From Hwanghaeella grinnelliae (GTDB lineage Bacteria > Pseudomonadota > Alphaproteobacteria > UBA8366 > Aestuariispiraceae): DNA of 64,000 nucleotides. Both the position numbers and the translations under genes were made by a program. This document shows positions 26,239 to 34,821 of this stretch, in pieces. Location: contig NZ_SADE01000002.1 of the NCBI RefSeq assembly GCF_004005845.1, positions 806,421 to 870,420 on the forward strand, read 5' to 3'. Positions within the stretch are counted from its first letter, which is position 1; the number at the start of each line of letters is the position of its first letter. The notes under the pieces were generated by a model. It worked only from the letters and a program-made list of their open reading frames with translations, had not been told where the DNA came from and searched no databases.

Positions 26239-28058
26239 CCGTGCGCCACGGCGGGGTCGGTATCGTCGAATAGCCGTTCGACCAGAGCCGCGCGGCGGTC
26301 CAGAATTTTCCGGATGTTCAAACTGCCTTTTGCGGTTATCTCGCCATCGGCTACCGATGGCGGTTCGGCCATCACGACGGCCCGGGTGATCCGTGTTGAT
26401 GAGCCCGTTGCCGTTTTGTTGACCTTGGCGAGGATTGATTCGACCGCAGCGTTAAGCTGTTCCCCCTGCAGCACAAGATCATCTGTTTCGAAGATGATGC
26501 CGGCTGAGGCTAGCTCCGCTTTATTGCCGAAAAGCAGTAATCCTATCTCATCACGATCGTGTCCTGCGATTACCAAATCGCTTGCGATGGATGAGAAACT
26601 TTTCAATAGATCAAGCCTAAGGTTCGACGCCCGAACCCAAGTTCCGGTCGAAAGTTTGAAGTCCTCCGTGATCCGACCATCAAAAACAAGGCCGCGGTTG
26701 GGGTCGTCGCTGTCGACGAAACGTACGGCGTCATTGGTGATCAGGAACCCTTCCTCGTCGAAGGCGTCAGCGCTTTTCGCTGGATCCCTGTAATAGCCAG
26801 GCATGATGTTGTCGCCCTTAAGGCGAATTTCGTATCGTCCTTCGCCTAAGGGCAGCAGTTTCAGGATGACCTCGGGCAAAGGCACGCCAATGATTCCCGA
26901 CCGATCGACTGGTTCGTGAACCATGACGGCGGCGGGCGCGGTTTCGGTCAGCCCCCAACCGGAAATCATTAGCGGAACTTCGCCGCGAACCTCACGGGCG
27001 AAGTCTTCAATCGCGCGCCAGGTTTCCATGGGGAGTGAGGCGGCGGCGTAGAAAACGAAATCCAGATTTTCGAAATAGGCTTTCCGCAAATCAGGGTCAC
27101 GGCGCATTGCTTCAATCTGCATGGAAAAGCCGACCGGCACGTTGAAGGACAGCGTGCCCGGATGCTGCCGCAGGTTCCGGATGCTCCGTTCCGCCGCATT
27201 CCCCATAGGGCGGCCGTTGTCGATATACAGACTGCCGCCATTGGCCAGGATCAGGTTGAAATTATGGCTGCCGCCGAAGGTGTGGTTCCAGGGAAGCCAA
27301 TCCAGAATTTTCGGTGGGCGCTTGGACAGCATCGGCAGGGTCGCGCTCAATTGCGCTTGGTTGGTGGTCAGCATCCCATGGGTCGTCATCACGCCCTTGG
27401 GATTGGAGGTTGATCCCGAGGTAAAGAGTATCTTGGCCAAGGTCTCCGGCCCAACATCAGAATGGGCCTCGTCAACGGTGGCGTCGCAGCGCGCGGAAAG
27501 CAGAGCGTCGAAGGGGGTCACCGCAACGGGCGCGCCGTCGGTGCGGACGGCGATTTTTTCCAAGTCGGCGAACACATCCAGTGAAAGCGCCTCGCCAAAG
27601 GCTGCGGCGTCATCGGCGAAGACAAGGCCCGGATGAACCTTCCGGGCCGCATAACGTAACCGGTCGTGTGCACCTGGGATTAGGGAATATTGATCGGCCA
27701 AGGGAACAACAGGAATGCCCACATAGTGCCCGGCCAGTGCAAGGATGGCATGGTCGACCCCGTTGCCGGATAGGATCAGGACCGGTTTATCCGGGCCAAG
27801 GCCGCGTTCAAGCAAGGCCGCAGCGACGGCACGAACGGCATGGCGCATTTCAGCATAGCCGACCTCGCGCCAACCGGCATCGGGGTCTGCCGCATTCCGT
27901 TCCGCGATGAAAGTACGATCCGGTGCCGCCGTCGCCCAGTGGTCCAACCATTCGCCCACATTGCGCGCGACAGGCCCCAAGGGAACAGACGAGCGCAGAA
28001 GGATCGATCCATCCGCGCGGTTCTCTCTCAAGACAGAATGGGGGATGTGATTGGTCAT
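26235..28058 (-). CDS. fcs: feruloyl-CoA synthase
   Basis: A 607-residue acyl-adenylate-forming enzyme. The AMP/phosphate loop LFTSGSTSNPKGVMTTHGM, the segment MISGWGLTETAPAAVM and DGRITEDFKLSTGTWV match the feruloyl-CoA synthase branch, which makes CoA thioesters of ferulate and related hydroxycinnamates. The C-terminal lysine loop is AKGSLNIRKIL. It is the last gene of a three-gene operon (hydroxylase, crotonase, fcs) with a 9-base gap to the crotonase. No vanillin dehydrogenase gene is in the window. Confidence 0.9.
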   Translation of the reverse strand: MTNHIPHSVLRENRADGSILLRSSVPLGPVARNVGEWLDHWATAAPDRTFIAERNAADPDAGWREVGYAEMRHAVRAVAAALLERGLGPDKPVLILSGNGVDHAILALAGHYVGIPVVPLADQYSLIPGAHDRLRYAARKVHPGLVFADDAAAFGEALSLDVFADLEKIAVRTDGAPVAVTPFDALLSARCDATVDEAHSDVGPETLAKILFTSGSTSNPKGVMTTHGMLTTNQAQLSATLPMLSKRPPKILDWLPWNHTFGGSHNFNLILANGGSLYIDNGRPMGNAAERSIRNLRQHPGTLSFNVPVGFSMQIEAMRRDPDLRKAYFENLDFVFYAAASLPMETWRAIEDFAREVRGEVPLMISGWGLTETAPAAVMVHEPVDRSGIIGVPLPEVILKLLPLGEGRYEIRLKGDNIMPGYYRDPAKSADAFDEEGFLITNDAVRFVDSDDPNRGLVFDGRITEDFKLSTGTWVRASNLRLDLLKSFSSIASDLVIAGHDRDEIGLLLFGNKAELASAGIIFETDDLVLQGEQLNAAVESILAKVNKTATGSSTRITRAVVMAEPPSVADGEITAKGSLNIRKILDRRAALVERLFDDTDPAVAHG

Positions 28059-28067
28059 GCCGCGATC

Positions 28068-28832
28068 CTACCGAAAGTCCGGATCCCGCTTCTGCAAGAA
28101 GGCGCGCAGTCCTTCGATCGCGTCCGGGCTGGTCTGGGCCAGCGCGACGCAGAGGCTTTCCGTGAACAGCCCGTCCGATCTGCCCATATCCTCAATTTTC
28201 GAAAGCGCTTGTATCATCATGTAGTTGGACAAAGGGGCGTTGGACGCGATCGTCTTCGCCAATTCCATGGATTTTGCAAAAGCCTCCCCTTCACCGACCG
28301 CGTAATGTGCCAGACCGAGTGAGACGCCTTCCGACGCGCCATATTTTCGGCCGGTCAGCATCATCTCCGTCATACGGTCGGCGCCCAGAATTCGCCCGAC
28401 GCGGACCGACGCGCCGCCGCCGACGAAGATTCCGCGCCGTCCTTCGGGCAGTTGAAAAATTGTCGACGGTTCCGCGACGCGGACATGGGTTGCGGTCGCC
28501 AGTTCAAGGCCGCCACCGATTACGGCGCCTGACAAGGCCGAGACGACGGGTAGGCCGCCGAATTGAATGCCATCCATGATCCGGTGCCACCAACGGGAAT
28601 GGTGGATTGCTTGTTCGGCGTCGCGCTCCACATGTTCCGACAGGTCGAGCCCGGCGCAGAAATGCCCGCCCTCACCGGTGATGACGGCAACCTTCGCTTC
28701 CGCCGGCGGTTTCGCAAAAAACGCGTCGATTTCCCGTATCAGCGCGTCGGACATCGCGTTGCGTTTTTCCGGTCGGTTCATGGTCAGGACGGCGATCGGC
28801 CCTTCCATCCTTACAAGCAAAATGTCCGACAT
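28068..28832 (-). CDS. crotonase-fold enoyl-CoA hydratase/isomerase
   Basis: A 254-residue crotonase-superfamily protein. The two oxyanion-hole segments are HFCAGLDLSEH (about 58-68) and ALSGAVIGGGLELA (about 98-111), and LPEGRRGIFVGGGA carries the position of the usual catalytic glutamates. It lies between the hydroxylase and fcs, with gaps of 36 and 9 bases, so it probably acts on an aromatic acyl-CoA, for example hydration of feruloyl-CoA. The sequence is not the classical feruloyl-CoA hydratase/lyase type, so retro-aldol activity is uncertain. Confidence 0.85.
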   Translation of the reverse strand: MSDILLVRMEGPIAVLTMNRPEKRNAMSDALIREIDAFFAKPPAEAKVAVITGEGGHFCAGLDLSEHVERDAEQAIHHSRWWHRIMDGIQFGGLPVVSALSGAVIGGGLELATATHVRVAEPSTIFQLPEGRRGIFVGGGASVRVGRILGADRMTEMMLTGRKYGASEGVSLGLAHYAVGEGEAFAKSMELAKTIASNAPLSNYMMIQALSKIEDMGRSDGLFTESLCVALAQTSPDAIEGLRAFLQKRDPDFR

Positions 28833-28868
28833 TGATTTTCTCTCTTCGGTTGATCGACGGGCGTCCGG

Positions 28869-30065
28869 TCAGGTGACGCTGCCGTCCAATCCGGTGGATC
28901 CATAAAGCCACTGAACCACGTCGTACCAATCCTCGGCCGATTTTGTCCGCATGATTTGATTGCGTAGTTCAGCATGCGCCCCGGCTGGGTGATAGATGTG
29001 GTCACCAATAGCGCGCGACTGCAACTGTACGCGCGCCGTGCGTGTACGACGTTTCAGGTTATAGGCAGGCAAAACCTTTTCGATGTCGCCATTGCCGGCC
29101 TCCATTTCGGCTGCCAGGCAGACGGCGTCTTCCATCGCCATGCAGGCCCCTTGGGCGAGGTACTGCATCATCGGATGCGCCGCGTCGCCCAACAGGACGG
29201 CCCTGCCGTCGACCCAATTCATGACGGGGTCGCGGTCGCACAGAACCCAGAGTTTCCAGTCCTTGCCTTTTTCGATGATCTGCCGGGCGATCGGGTTCAC
29301 ATGCTCGAAGCCACGGCGAACTTCATCATGGCTGACCGGTTTGCCGGCAACCGGCTCCGGTGCGTCGTTGTGATAGGTAACGACCAGGTTAAATACCTTC
29401 CAGCCCGACAGCGGGTAGTGAACGATATGACATTTCGGTCCGGCCCAGAGCGTGGCGGCGTTCCACCGCAGGTCTTCCGGCATCTCTTCGGTGGGGATGA
29501 CGGACCGATAGGTGGTGTGGCCGGACACGCGTGGCTTTCCGTCACCGACGATGCGCGGGCGAATGTTGGACCACAACCCGTCCGCGCCGATCAGCGCCTT
29601 GCCGGTGACCCGTGACCCGTCGGCCAAGATCGCAGAAATGCTGGTTCCGTCCTGATCATAGTCCACAACCTCACTTGATGTGCGAAGTTCGACCAGGTCG
29701 TGTTCCTGGCAGGCGCGTAGAAAAACGCCGTGCAGATCGCCGCGATGGACAACCGCGTAGGGATTTTTGAACCGGGTGCGGAAGGCATCGTCGAGCGGAA
29801 CGCGGGTGATCTCGTCGCCGCTGATCGCGTCCATAAGGCGTAAGCTGTCGATATAGACAGCCATGCTGCGCGCTGCGTCGCCTACCCCCAGGAAGTCGAA
29901 GGAATGGAACGCGTTTGGGCCCAACTGAATACCCGCGCCGATTTCGCCCAGTTCCGGCGCCTTTTCCAGGACGATGGAGGGGAACCCCTTCTGGGCCAGG
30001 CCTATGGCTGTCGCCAAGCCGCCGATGCCGCCGCCGGCAATGATAATGGGGGCGTCCTGCGTCAT
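28869..30065 (-). CDS. FAD-dependent 3-hydroxybenzoate 6-monooxygenase-like enzyme
   Basis: A 398-residue class A flavoprotein hydroxylase. It has the FAD motif IIIAGGGIGGLATAIGLAQK, the ALIGADGLWSNIR region and the second FAD motif AVLLGDAAHPMMQYLAQGA. The pattern is closest to 3-hydroxybenzoate 6-hydroxylase (product gentisate), though salicylate hydroxylases are similar. The ATG at 30065 has CAGGAGG upstream; a longer open frame to 30197 has no such site. It is the first gene of the operon with crotonase and fcs. No gentisate dioxygenase is in the window, so the exact substrate is unsettled. Confidence 0.85.
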   Translation of the reverse strand: MTQDAPIIIAGGGIGGLATAIGLAQKGFPSIVLEKAPELGEIGAGIQLGPNAFHSFDFLGVGDAARSMAVYIDSLRLMDAISGDEITRVPLDDAFRTRFKNPYAVVHRGDLHGVFLRACQEHDLVELRTSSEVVDYDQDGTSISAILADGSRVTGKALIGADGLWSNIRPRIVGDGKPRVSGHTTYRSVIPTEEMPEDLRWNAATLWAGPKCHIVHYPLSGWKVFNLVVTYHNDAPEPVAGKPVSHDEVRRGFEHVNPIARQIIEKGKDWKLWVLCDRDPVMNWVDGRAVLLGDAAHPMMQYLAQGACMAMEDAVCLAAEMEAGNGDIEKVLPAYNLKRRTRTARVQLQSRAIGDHIYHPAGAHAELRNQIMRTKSAEDWYDVVQWLYGSTGLDGSVT

Positions 30066-30160
30066 GAAATTTTCCTCCTGACTGACCGGAACTCGACACC
30101 GGAAATTCGTTGGACCAGAGCCTACCCTGTCCGACCCAGCCATCAAGGGCGGAGGCGGCC

Positions 30161-30190
30161 AAAATTGTTCCCTACCCAAACAATATTTGT
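30161..30190. promoter_or_regulatory. imperfect inverted repeat in the divergent aromatic promoter
   Basis: CAAAATTGTT (30161-30170) and AACAATATTTG (30180-30190) are inverted copies, apart from one extra base, separated by 9 bases. The arms contain the same ATTGTT/AACAAT half-site as the palindrome before marR. The site is about 95 bases before the hydroxylase start and about 85 before the crotonase start. Confidence 0.5.
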
Positions 30191-30272
30191 GCGGCACAGG
30201 CAGCTTTCACCCGCCCCTGAATGCGCGTTATGGTAATTTTTCGCTCCGGCAAGATCACGGTAGAGAAGAAAA

Positions 30273-31034
30273 ATGACAGAAAACGTACTGGTAGAACGAC
30301 GCGGCCGGATCAACCTGATCGCTATAAACCGGCCGCAGGCGCGCAACGCCGTGGACCCGGACACGGCGGACGCCTTAAAGGCGGCGTTCGAAGCCGGTGA
30401 AAAAGATGATGACGTCTTCGTCCATATCCTAACCGGCACGGATGGCGTGTTCTGTGCCGGTTATGACTTGAAATCCCTTGCAGTTGGGCGGGAAATCGCC
30501 CCAGAGGCCCCGATGGGGCCGACATGGCTCTCACTCAGCAAGCCGTCGATTGCCGCGGTCGAGGGCCCCGCCGTGGCCGGTGGGCTCGAACTTGCCTTGA
30601 TGTGCGACATGCGTGTCGCGGGCGAGGGGGCCGTATTCGGGGTTTATTGCCGCCGTTGGGGTGTTCCGTTGATTGATGGCGGGACGGTCCGCCTGCCGCG
30701 GTTGATCGGGCAATCGCGTGCCTTGGACATGATCTTGACCGGTCGCCCCGTAGAGGCGGCGGAAGCCTTGAACTTCGGTTTGGCCAATCGCGTGGTTGAA
30801 AAGGGAGAGGCTCTGAACGCCGCGGTCGAAATTGCGGCGCAACTGGCGGCCTTCCCGCAAACCTGTCTGCGCAACGATCGCGCCAGTGCTCTCAAACAAT
30901 GGTCCCTGCCGGAAGCGGAGGCTTTGCGGTTCGAATCCGAAATCGGCCGCCACTCCTTTGACAGTGACGCGGTCAGCGGCGCTTCGCGTTTCGCGGGCGG
31001 AAAAGGCCGCGGTGGAGATTTTGCAGAGATTTAA
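30273..31034 (+). CDS. crotonase-fold enoyl-CoA hydratase-like protein
   Basis: A 253-residue crotonase-superfamily protein with oxyanion-hole segments GVFCAGYDLKSL and EGPAVAGGLELALMC. The usual glutamate-bearing segment reads YCRRWGVPLIDGGTVRLP, typical of a broad group annotated crotonase/enoyl-CoA hydratase family, in which the reaction is often unknown. It is divergent from the hydroxylase operon over 207 bases holding a candidate operator. A role in acyl-CoA breakdown of the same aromatic or side-chain substrate is an inference. Confidence 0.83.
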   Translation: MTENVLVERRGRINLIAINRPQARNAVDPDTADALKAAFEAGEKDDDVFVHILTGTDGVFCAGYDLKSLAVGREIAPEAPMGPTWLSLSKPSIAAVEGPAVAGGLELALMCDMRVAGEGAVFGVYCRRWGVPLIDGGTVRLPRLIGQSRALDMILTGRPVEAAEALNFGLANRVVEKGEALNAAVEIAAQLAAFPQTCLRNDRASALKQWSLPEAEALRFESEIGRHSFDSDAVSGASRFAGGKGRGGDFAEI

Positions 31035-31142
31035 CTGGAGATCGCCAACCATCGGGTGTGGGGACGGTTGAGCGTTCTATTCGCCATAGCGCAAAATCAA
31101 ACGTCGAGAAGAGGATTCCGGTGGCCGTGAGGGAGGCGCCGA

Positions 31143-31401
31143 ATGCATCTGGGTTGGGTTGTTGTCGTGGGACTTCTTCTGACCGCTTGCCAGACCATGG
31201 GTGGGAGCCGGACGGTGGCGCCGCAAGGGCATGCTCGACTTTGCCGGCGAAACCGACGCGACATGGACCATGTCATGTGCCGGGGATATCAGGGCGGAAA
31301 GCACCATGACACTTGTTTCGCGGGATCCTGTCTATGAGGGCAAGGGCCTGGACAGCGGAGGGCGCCAAATACGGTTCCTGTCGATAAGGGCGCAAGGGTA
31401 A
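31143..31401 (+). pseudogene. possible frameshifted small lipoprotein
   Basis: The frame from ATG 31143 gives a clean lipoprotein signal (VVVVGLLLTACQTMGG, lipobox LTAC), then runs into an Arg/Cys-rich tail and stops at 31337. The +1 frame from about 31201 carries a normal-looking mature segment (MLDFAGETDATWTMSCAGDI and onward) to a stop at 31401. A single indel near 31215-31240 would join them into an ~85-residue lipoprotein. Alternatively neither part is coding. The rest of 31035-31648 holds no gene I can support. Confidence 0.35.
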
Positions 31402-31507
31402 ACACGGCCAACCCAATTGACGGCCAACCGTTCGGTTACGACGGACTGGGCGCTGCACAATAAGACCCTTCCGCCGGCCGAATACCGCGCCGACACATGA
31501 ACAAATC

Positions 31508-31524
31508 ATGTTGCAATGCAACAT
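31508..31524. promoter_or_regulatory. 17-bp palindrome ATGTTGCA-A-TGCAACAT
   Basis: Perfect 8-bp arms around one central base, about 125 bases before the SulP gene. The one-base centre rules out an RNA hairpin, so a DNA-binding dimer site is the better reading. TGCAATGCA-type cores resemble sites of the PHB regulator PhaR in alphaproteobacteria as I recall them; no PHB genes are here. Confidence 0.45.
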
Positions 31525-31648
31525 ATGGCCGTTATAACCGGGTTGCTGGCCGGACGGACGCGTCCCCGGTATTGTGGGCAATCAATTTTAATGGGCGATA
31601 GAAATTGGGTTGCGGCGGATCAGAATTCGCGCACCCGCTCCCTAAGAT

Positions 31649-33211
31649 TTGCAAGGAATCTGTCTCATTTCCGATATTACGATCAGCCAGACGAAGACTG
31701 ACATTCTTTCCGGCCTTACTGTTGCACTGGCCTTGGTGCCTGAGGCGATCGCCTTTGCGTTCGTCGCCAATGTTCATCCGTTGGTCGGCCTCTACGCCGC
31801 CTTTATCGTTGGGCTGATCACCGCCGTGCTCGGTGGGCGGCCGGGCATGATTTCTGGGGCGACGGGCGCGCTGGCCGTGGTGATGGTGGCATTGGTCGCC
31901 GATCATGGCGTGGAATACCTGTTCGCCACCGTCGTGCTGATGGGGATTCTGCAGCTCTTGGCCGGGATCTTCCGGTTGGGAAAATTCATCCGTTTGGTAC
32001 CGCATCCGGTCATGCTGGGGTTCGTAAACGGTTTGGCGATTGTCATTTTCCTGGCCCAACTCAGCCAGTTCCAGGTTCCCGATCCGGATGAAGGCATGGT
32101 CTGGATGACCGGCTGGCCTTTGGCCACCATGTTGGGCCTGGTGGCGCTTACCATGGCGGTGATTTGGGGTTTGCCGAAATTGACCAACGCCATTCCCGCG
32201 CCCTTGGCCGCGATTGTCATCGTGGCGGGCATTGTCATCGGTTTCGACATCGGCGTCCCGCGGGTGGGCGACCTTGCCTCCATCGAAGGGGGATTGCCCA
32301 TGTTCCATATCCCGATGGTGCCGCTGACCCTGGAGACACTCGAGATCATTCTGCCCTATTCGGTCATTCTGGCCCTGATCGGGATGATTGAAAGCCTTCT
32401 GACCTTGAACCTTGTCGGTGAAATGACCGGTAAGCGGGGCGGGGCGTCGAAGGAATGCATTGCCCAGGGCCTGGCCAATACGGTCACTGGCTTCTTCGGC
32501 GGCATGGGCGGCTGTGCCATGATCGGCCAGTCGATGATCAATGTGAAATCCGGCGGCCGGACGCGGATCTCGGGCATTTCGGCCGCGATTTTCCTGTTGC
32601 TGTTCATCCTGGTCGCCTCCAGCCTGATTGAGCAGATTCCGCTCGCAGCGCTCGTCGGGGTCATGTTCATGGTCGTCATCGGTACCTTCGCCTGGCGCAG
32701 CCTGACGATCATCCGGCGCATTCCTTGGATGGATGCGGCAGTGATGGTTCTCGTCACCGTGGTGACGGTGATGAGCGACCTTGCCGTTGCGGTGGTGGTC
32801 GGTGTGGTTGTCTCCGCCCTTGCTTATGCTTGGAACAATGCCACGCGTATCCACGCCTCGGTCAAAACGACGGAGGACGGGGTCACGGTCTATCAGATCG
32901 AAGGGCCGCTTTTCTTCGGGTCGACGGATGGGTTCGCGGAACTGTTTCATCCTGAAACCGATGCGGAAACCGTGGTGATCGATTTTGCGAACAGCCGTGT
33001 TGTTGATCAGTCGGCTCTGCAGGCGATCGAAGATCTTGCCGTGAAATACGAGGCGCTGGGTAAGACCCTGCAACTTCGCCACTTGTCACACGATTGCCAT
33101 CGGCTGCTGCAGCGTGCTGGGCAGTTGATGGTCGATTCGGAAGATGATCCCGACTACGAGCTGGCGGTCGACTATTCGGTCAAGACCGGCGCTTTCGCAG
33201 GGGGGCATTGA
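31649..33211 (+). CDS. SulP family inorganic anion transporter
   Basis: A 520-residue transporter of the SLC26/SulP family. About 11-12 membrane segments include [20 protein letters not shown] and [20 protein letters not shown], typical of the family's N-terminal core, followed by a cytoplasmic STAS domain (about 430-510, with [18 protein letters not shown]). Members move sulfate, bicarbonate or other anions. The frame has no ATG or GTG before the first membrane helix; TTG at 31649, three bases after a stop at 31643, is the only usual start, so the N-terminus is uncertain. Confidence 0.9.
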   Translation: MQGICLISDITISQTKTDILSGLTVALALVPEAIAFAFVANVHPLVGLYAAFIVGLITAVLGGRPGMISGATGALAVVMVALVADHGVEYLFATVVLMGILQLLAGIFRLGKFIRLVPHPVMLGFVNGLAIVIFLAQLSQFQVPDPDEGMVWMTGWPLATMLGLVALTMAVIWGLPKLTNAIPAPLAAIVIVAGIVIGFDIGVPRVGDLASIEGGLPMFHIPMVPLTLETLEIILPYSVILALIGMIESLLTLNLVGEMTGKRGGASKECIAQGLANTVTGFFGGMGGCAMIGQSMINVKSGGRTRISGISAAIFLLLFILVASSLIEQIPLAALVGVMFMVVIGTFAWRSLTIIRRIPWMDAAVMVLVTVVTVMSDLAVAVVVGVVVSALAYAWNNATRIHASVKTTEDGVTVYQIEGPLFFGSTDGFAELFHPETDAETVVIDFANSRVVDQSALQAIEDLAVKYEALGKTLQLRHLSHDCHRLLQRAGQLMVDSEDDPDYELAVDYSVKTGAFAGGH

Positions 33212-33216
33212 TCCGG

Positions 33217-33230
33217 ACCCGAATTCGGGT
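33217..33230. terminator. palindrome between convergent genes
   Basis: ACCCGAATTCGGGT is a perfect 14-bp palindrome lying between the SulP stop and the DUF2937 stop. It can fold as a 5-bp stem with an AATT loop. No T run is adjacent, so terminator function is weakly supported. Confidence 0.3.
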
Positions 33231-33267
33231 GTGAGTCAGGGTTTTCGGATAGATTTTTCGAACAGGG

Positions 33268-33774
33268 TTATTGGGCTTCCGGCTCTTTCACCGGAACTTT
33301 CCGCCAATGGAACAGGCTGATCAGGAAGATCAAACCCAAATAGCCGATAAAAAACCCGGCGACGCCATAGCCGACGCCCGCCATAGTCAACGGAACGGCG
33401 GGCTTCAGGGCCTTTAGGGTGGCCATTGCGATTTTCGGATCGCATTCCAGCAGCAGCGCCCCGCCAAGATACAGCATCGGCATATTTTCCAGCCGCTGCA
33501 GGGAATTTCGCAGGGTCACATGCCGGGTTACCAGTTCCAGCAGGTATTCGCCTTCCTGACGTGCGGACGCATCGGCATTGCCGATCAAGTCGCGGATGTA
33601 GTCATAGCGAAGCTTGCCCACATTTTCCGCGCGTTCGTCGATGGCGGAAACCTGCGCAGCCAATTCGTCCACATGGCCGCCCAGGCGTTGCATGTATTGT
33701 TGATGAAAGGCGGGAACCTGCGTCAGGGCAGCGGCGCACAATAGTCCGAAAGCTATCAGAATCCAGCGGCGCAT
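33268..33774 (-). CDS. DUF2937 family membrane protein
   Basis: A 168-residue protein with an N-terminal membrane helix (about 4-20) and C-terminal hydrophobic segments near 125-155. The segment VPAFHQQYMQRLGGHVDEL is the signature I associate with DUF2937. A soluble helical region faces one side of the inner membrane. Function is unknown. It is transcribed toward SulP and lies 129 bases downstream of upp on the same strand. Confidence 0.82.
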   Translation of the reverse strand: MRRWILIAFGLLCAAALTQVPAFHQQYMQRLGGHVDELAAQVSAIDERAENVGKLRYDYIRDLIGNADASARQEGEYLLELVTRHVTLRNSLQRLENMPMLYLGGALLLECDPKIAMATLKALKPAVPLTMAGVGYGVAGFFIGYLGLIFLISLFHWRKVPVKEPEAQ

Positions 33775-33903
33775 GAAGGTCCCGGGTGGTTGTCGGGCCG
33801 GGTTTGTCGTGACTGTCCCGGCCGGTTTTGCATTGCTTCGGTCATACCCTGCTGTGGACGGCTTGGCAAAGAGCCGGTTCGTTCCGTCCGGCAGGGCAAA
33901 CCC

Positions 33904-34554
33904 CTATTTCGTTCCGAATATCCGATCGCCCGCATCCCCGAGTCCCGGCACGATATAGGCCTTTTCGTTCAGGCACTCGTCCAGCCCGGCGGTGTAGATG
34001 CGCACATCGGGGTGTCGGTCGAGCATGACCTGCACGCCTTCAGGCGCGGCGACCAGGGCCATGAAGCGGATGTTCTGACCTTCGACACCGGCCTTTTTAA
34101 GGACGTCCACCGCATAAGCGCCGGAATGGCCGGTTGCGAGCATCGGGTCGCAAAGGATGAACAGCCTTCCCTCCGGCTCCGGCAGTTTCACGAAATATTC
34201 AACCGGACGCTTGGTTTCGGGATCGCGGTACAAGCCGATCTGCCCTTCGCGGGCGCCGGGCATCAATTCCCGCAGGCCTTCGACCATGCCTAGGCCCGCA
34301 CGCAGAACCGATACGATAGCCGGCTTGCGTCCGGCCAGGACCGGCGCGGTGGTTGGCGCAACCGGCGTTTCGATCCGGGTTGTTTTCAAGGGAATTTCGC
34401 GGGTGATCTCATACCCCATCAGTAGAGATATTTCCTTCAACAATCCCCGGAACATGGAGGTCGGCGTATCCGTGCGCCGCATCCAAGTCAGTTTGTGCTG
34501 AATCAGGGGATGGTCCAGGACGCGCAAATTCGGGAAGTCGGGGTGGCTCGGCAT
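33904..34554 (-). CDS. upp: uracil phosphoribosyltransferase
   Basis: A 216-residue pyrimidine salvage enzyme making UMP from uracil and PRPP. It has [12 protein letters not shown] at the N-terminus, [15 protein letters not shown], the PRPP-binding loop [17 protein letters not shown] and the uracil-binding end [17 protein letters not shown]. The ATG at 34554 gives family length; the frame is open much further upstream, but only as a shadow of the divergent coiled-coil gene region. Confidence 0.95.
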   Translation of the reverse strand: MPSHPDFPNLRVLDHPLIQHKLTWMRRTDTPTSMFRGLLKEISLLMGYEITREIPLKTTRIETPVAPTTAPVLAGRKPAIVSVLRAGLGMVEGLRELMPGAREGQIGLYRDPETKRPVEYFVKLPEPEGRLFILCDPMLATGHSGAYAVDVLKKAGVEGQNIRFMALVAAPEGVQVMLDRHPDVRIYTAGLDECLNEKAYIVPGLGDAGDRIFGTK

Positions 34555-34683
34555 GGCGGGCGCTCTCGTGATATTTGGCGTTTGGCGAAACCGGGTACGG
34601 AGAAGGTTCAGAATTGTCCGTATGGCGGGGGCACAATATCGTGCCATCCCGTCCGCGCCAAGTACCGGAACCCATTGCAGAAA

Positions 34684-34722
34684 CCGGTTGGGAGTCCGGT
34701 TGGGAATCCGGCAGAGAATCCG
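34684..34722. repeat. 12-bp tandem repeat upstream of the coiled-coil gene
   Basis: CCGGTTGGGAGT, CCGGTTGGGAAT, CCGGCAGAGAAT and a partial CCGG copy follow directly from 34684. The array lies in the 267-base region between divergent upp and the 1267-residue gene. It may be a protein-binding array or simple slippage. Confidence 0.55.
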
Positions 34723-34821
34723 GTGTGCCACTTTGATTTCCTGCCGGAACAGCGTAATTTCCTTTGGTTGCAGGTTAAGCCGTTCGGCCTTTCGAATGGC
34801 GCTGACGATGGGAAAAATTAG

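Noticed and set aside
31532-33082. 516-codon minus-strand open frame
   Set aside because: Antisense to SulP; His/Gln/Asp-rich translation typical of the complement of hydrophobic codons.
34495-34821. 108-codon plus-strand open frame ending directly before the coiled-coil start
   Set aside because: Begins inside upp on the other strand and crosses a tandem repeat; no ribosome site and no recognisable protein.
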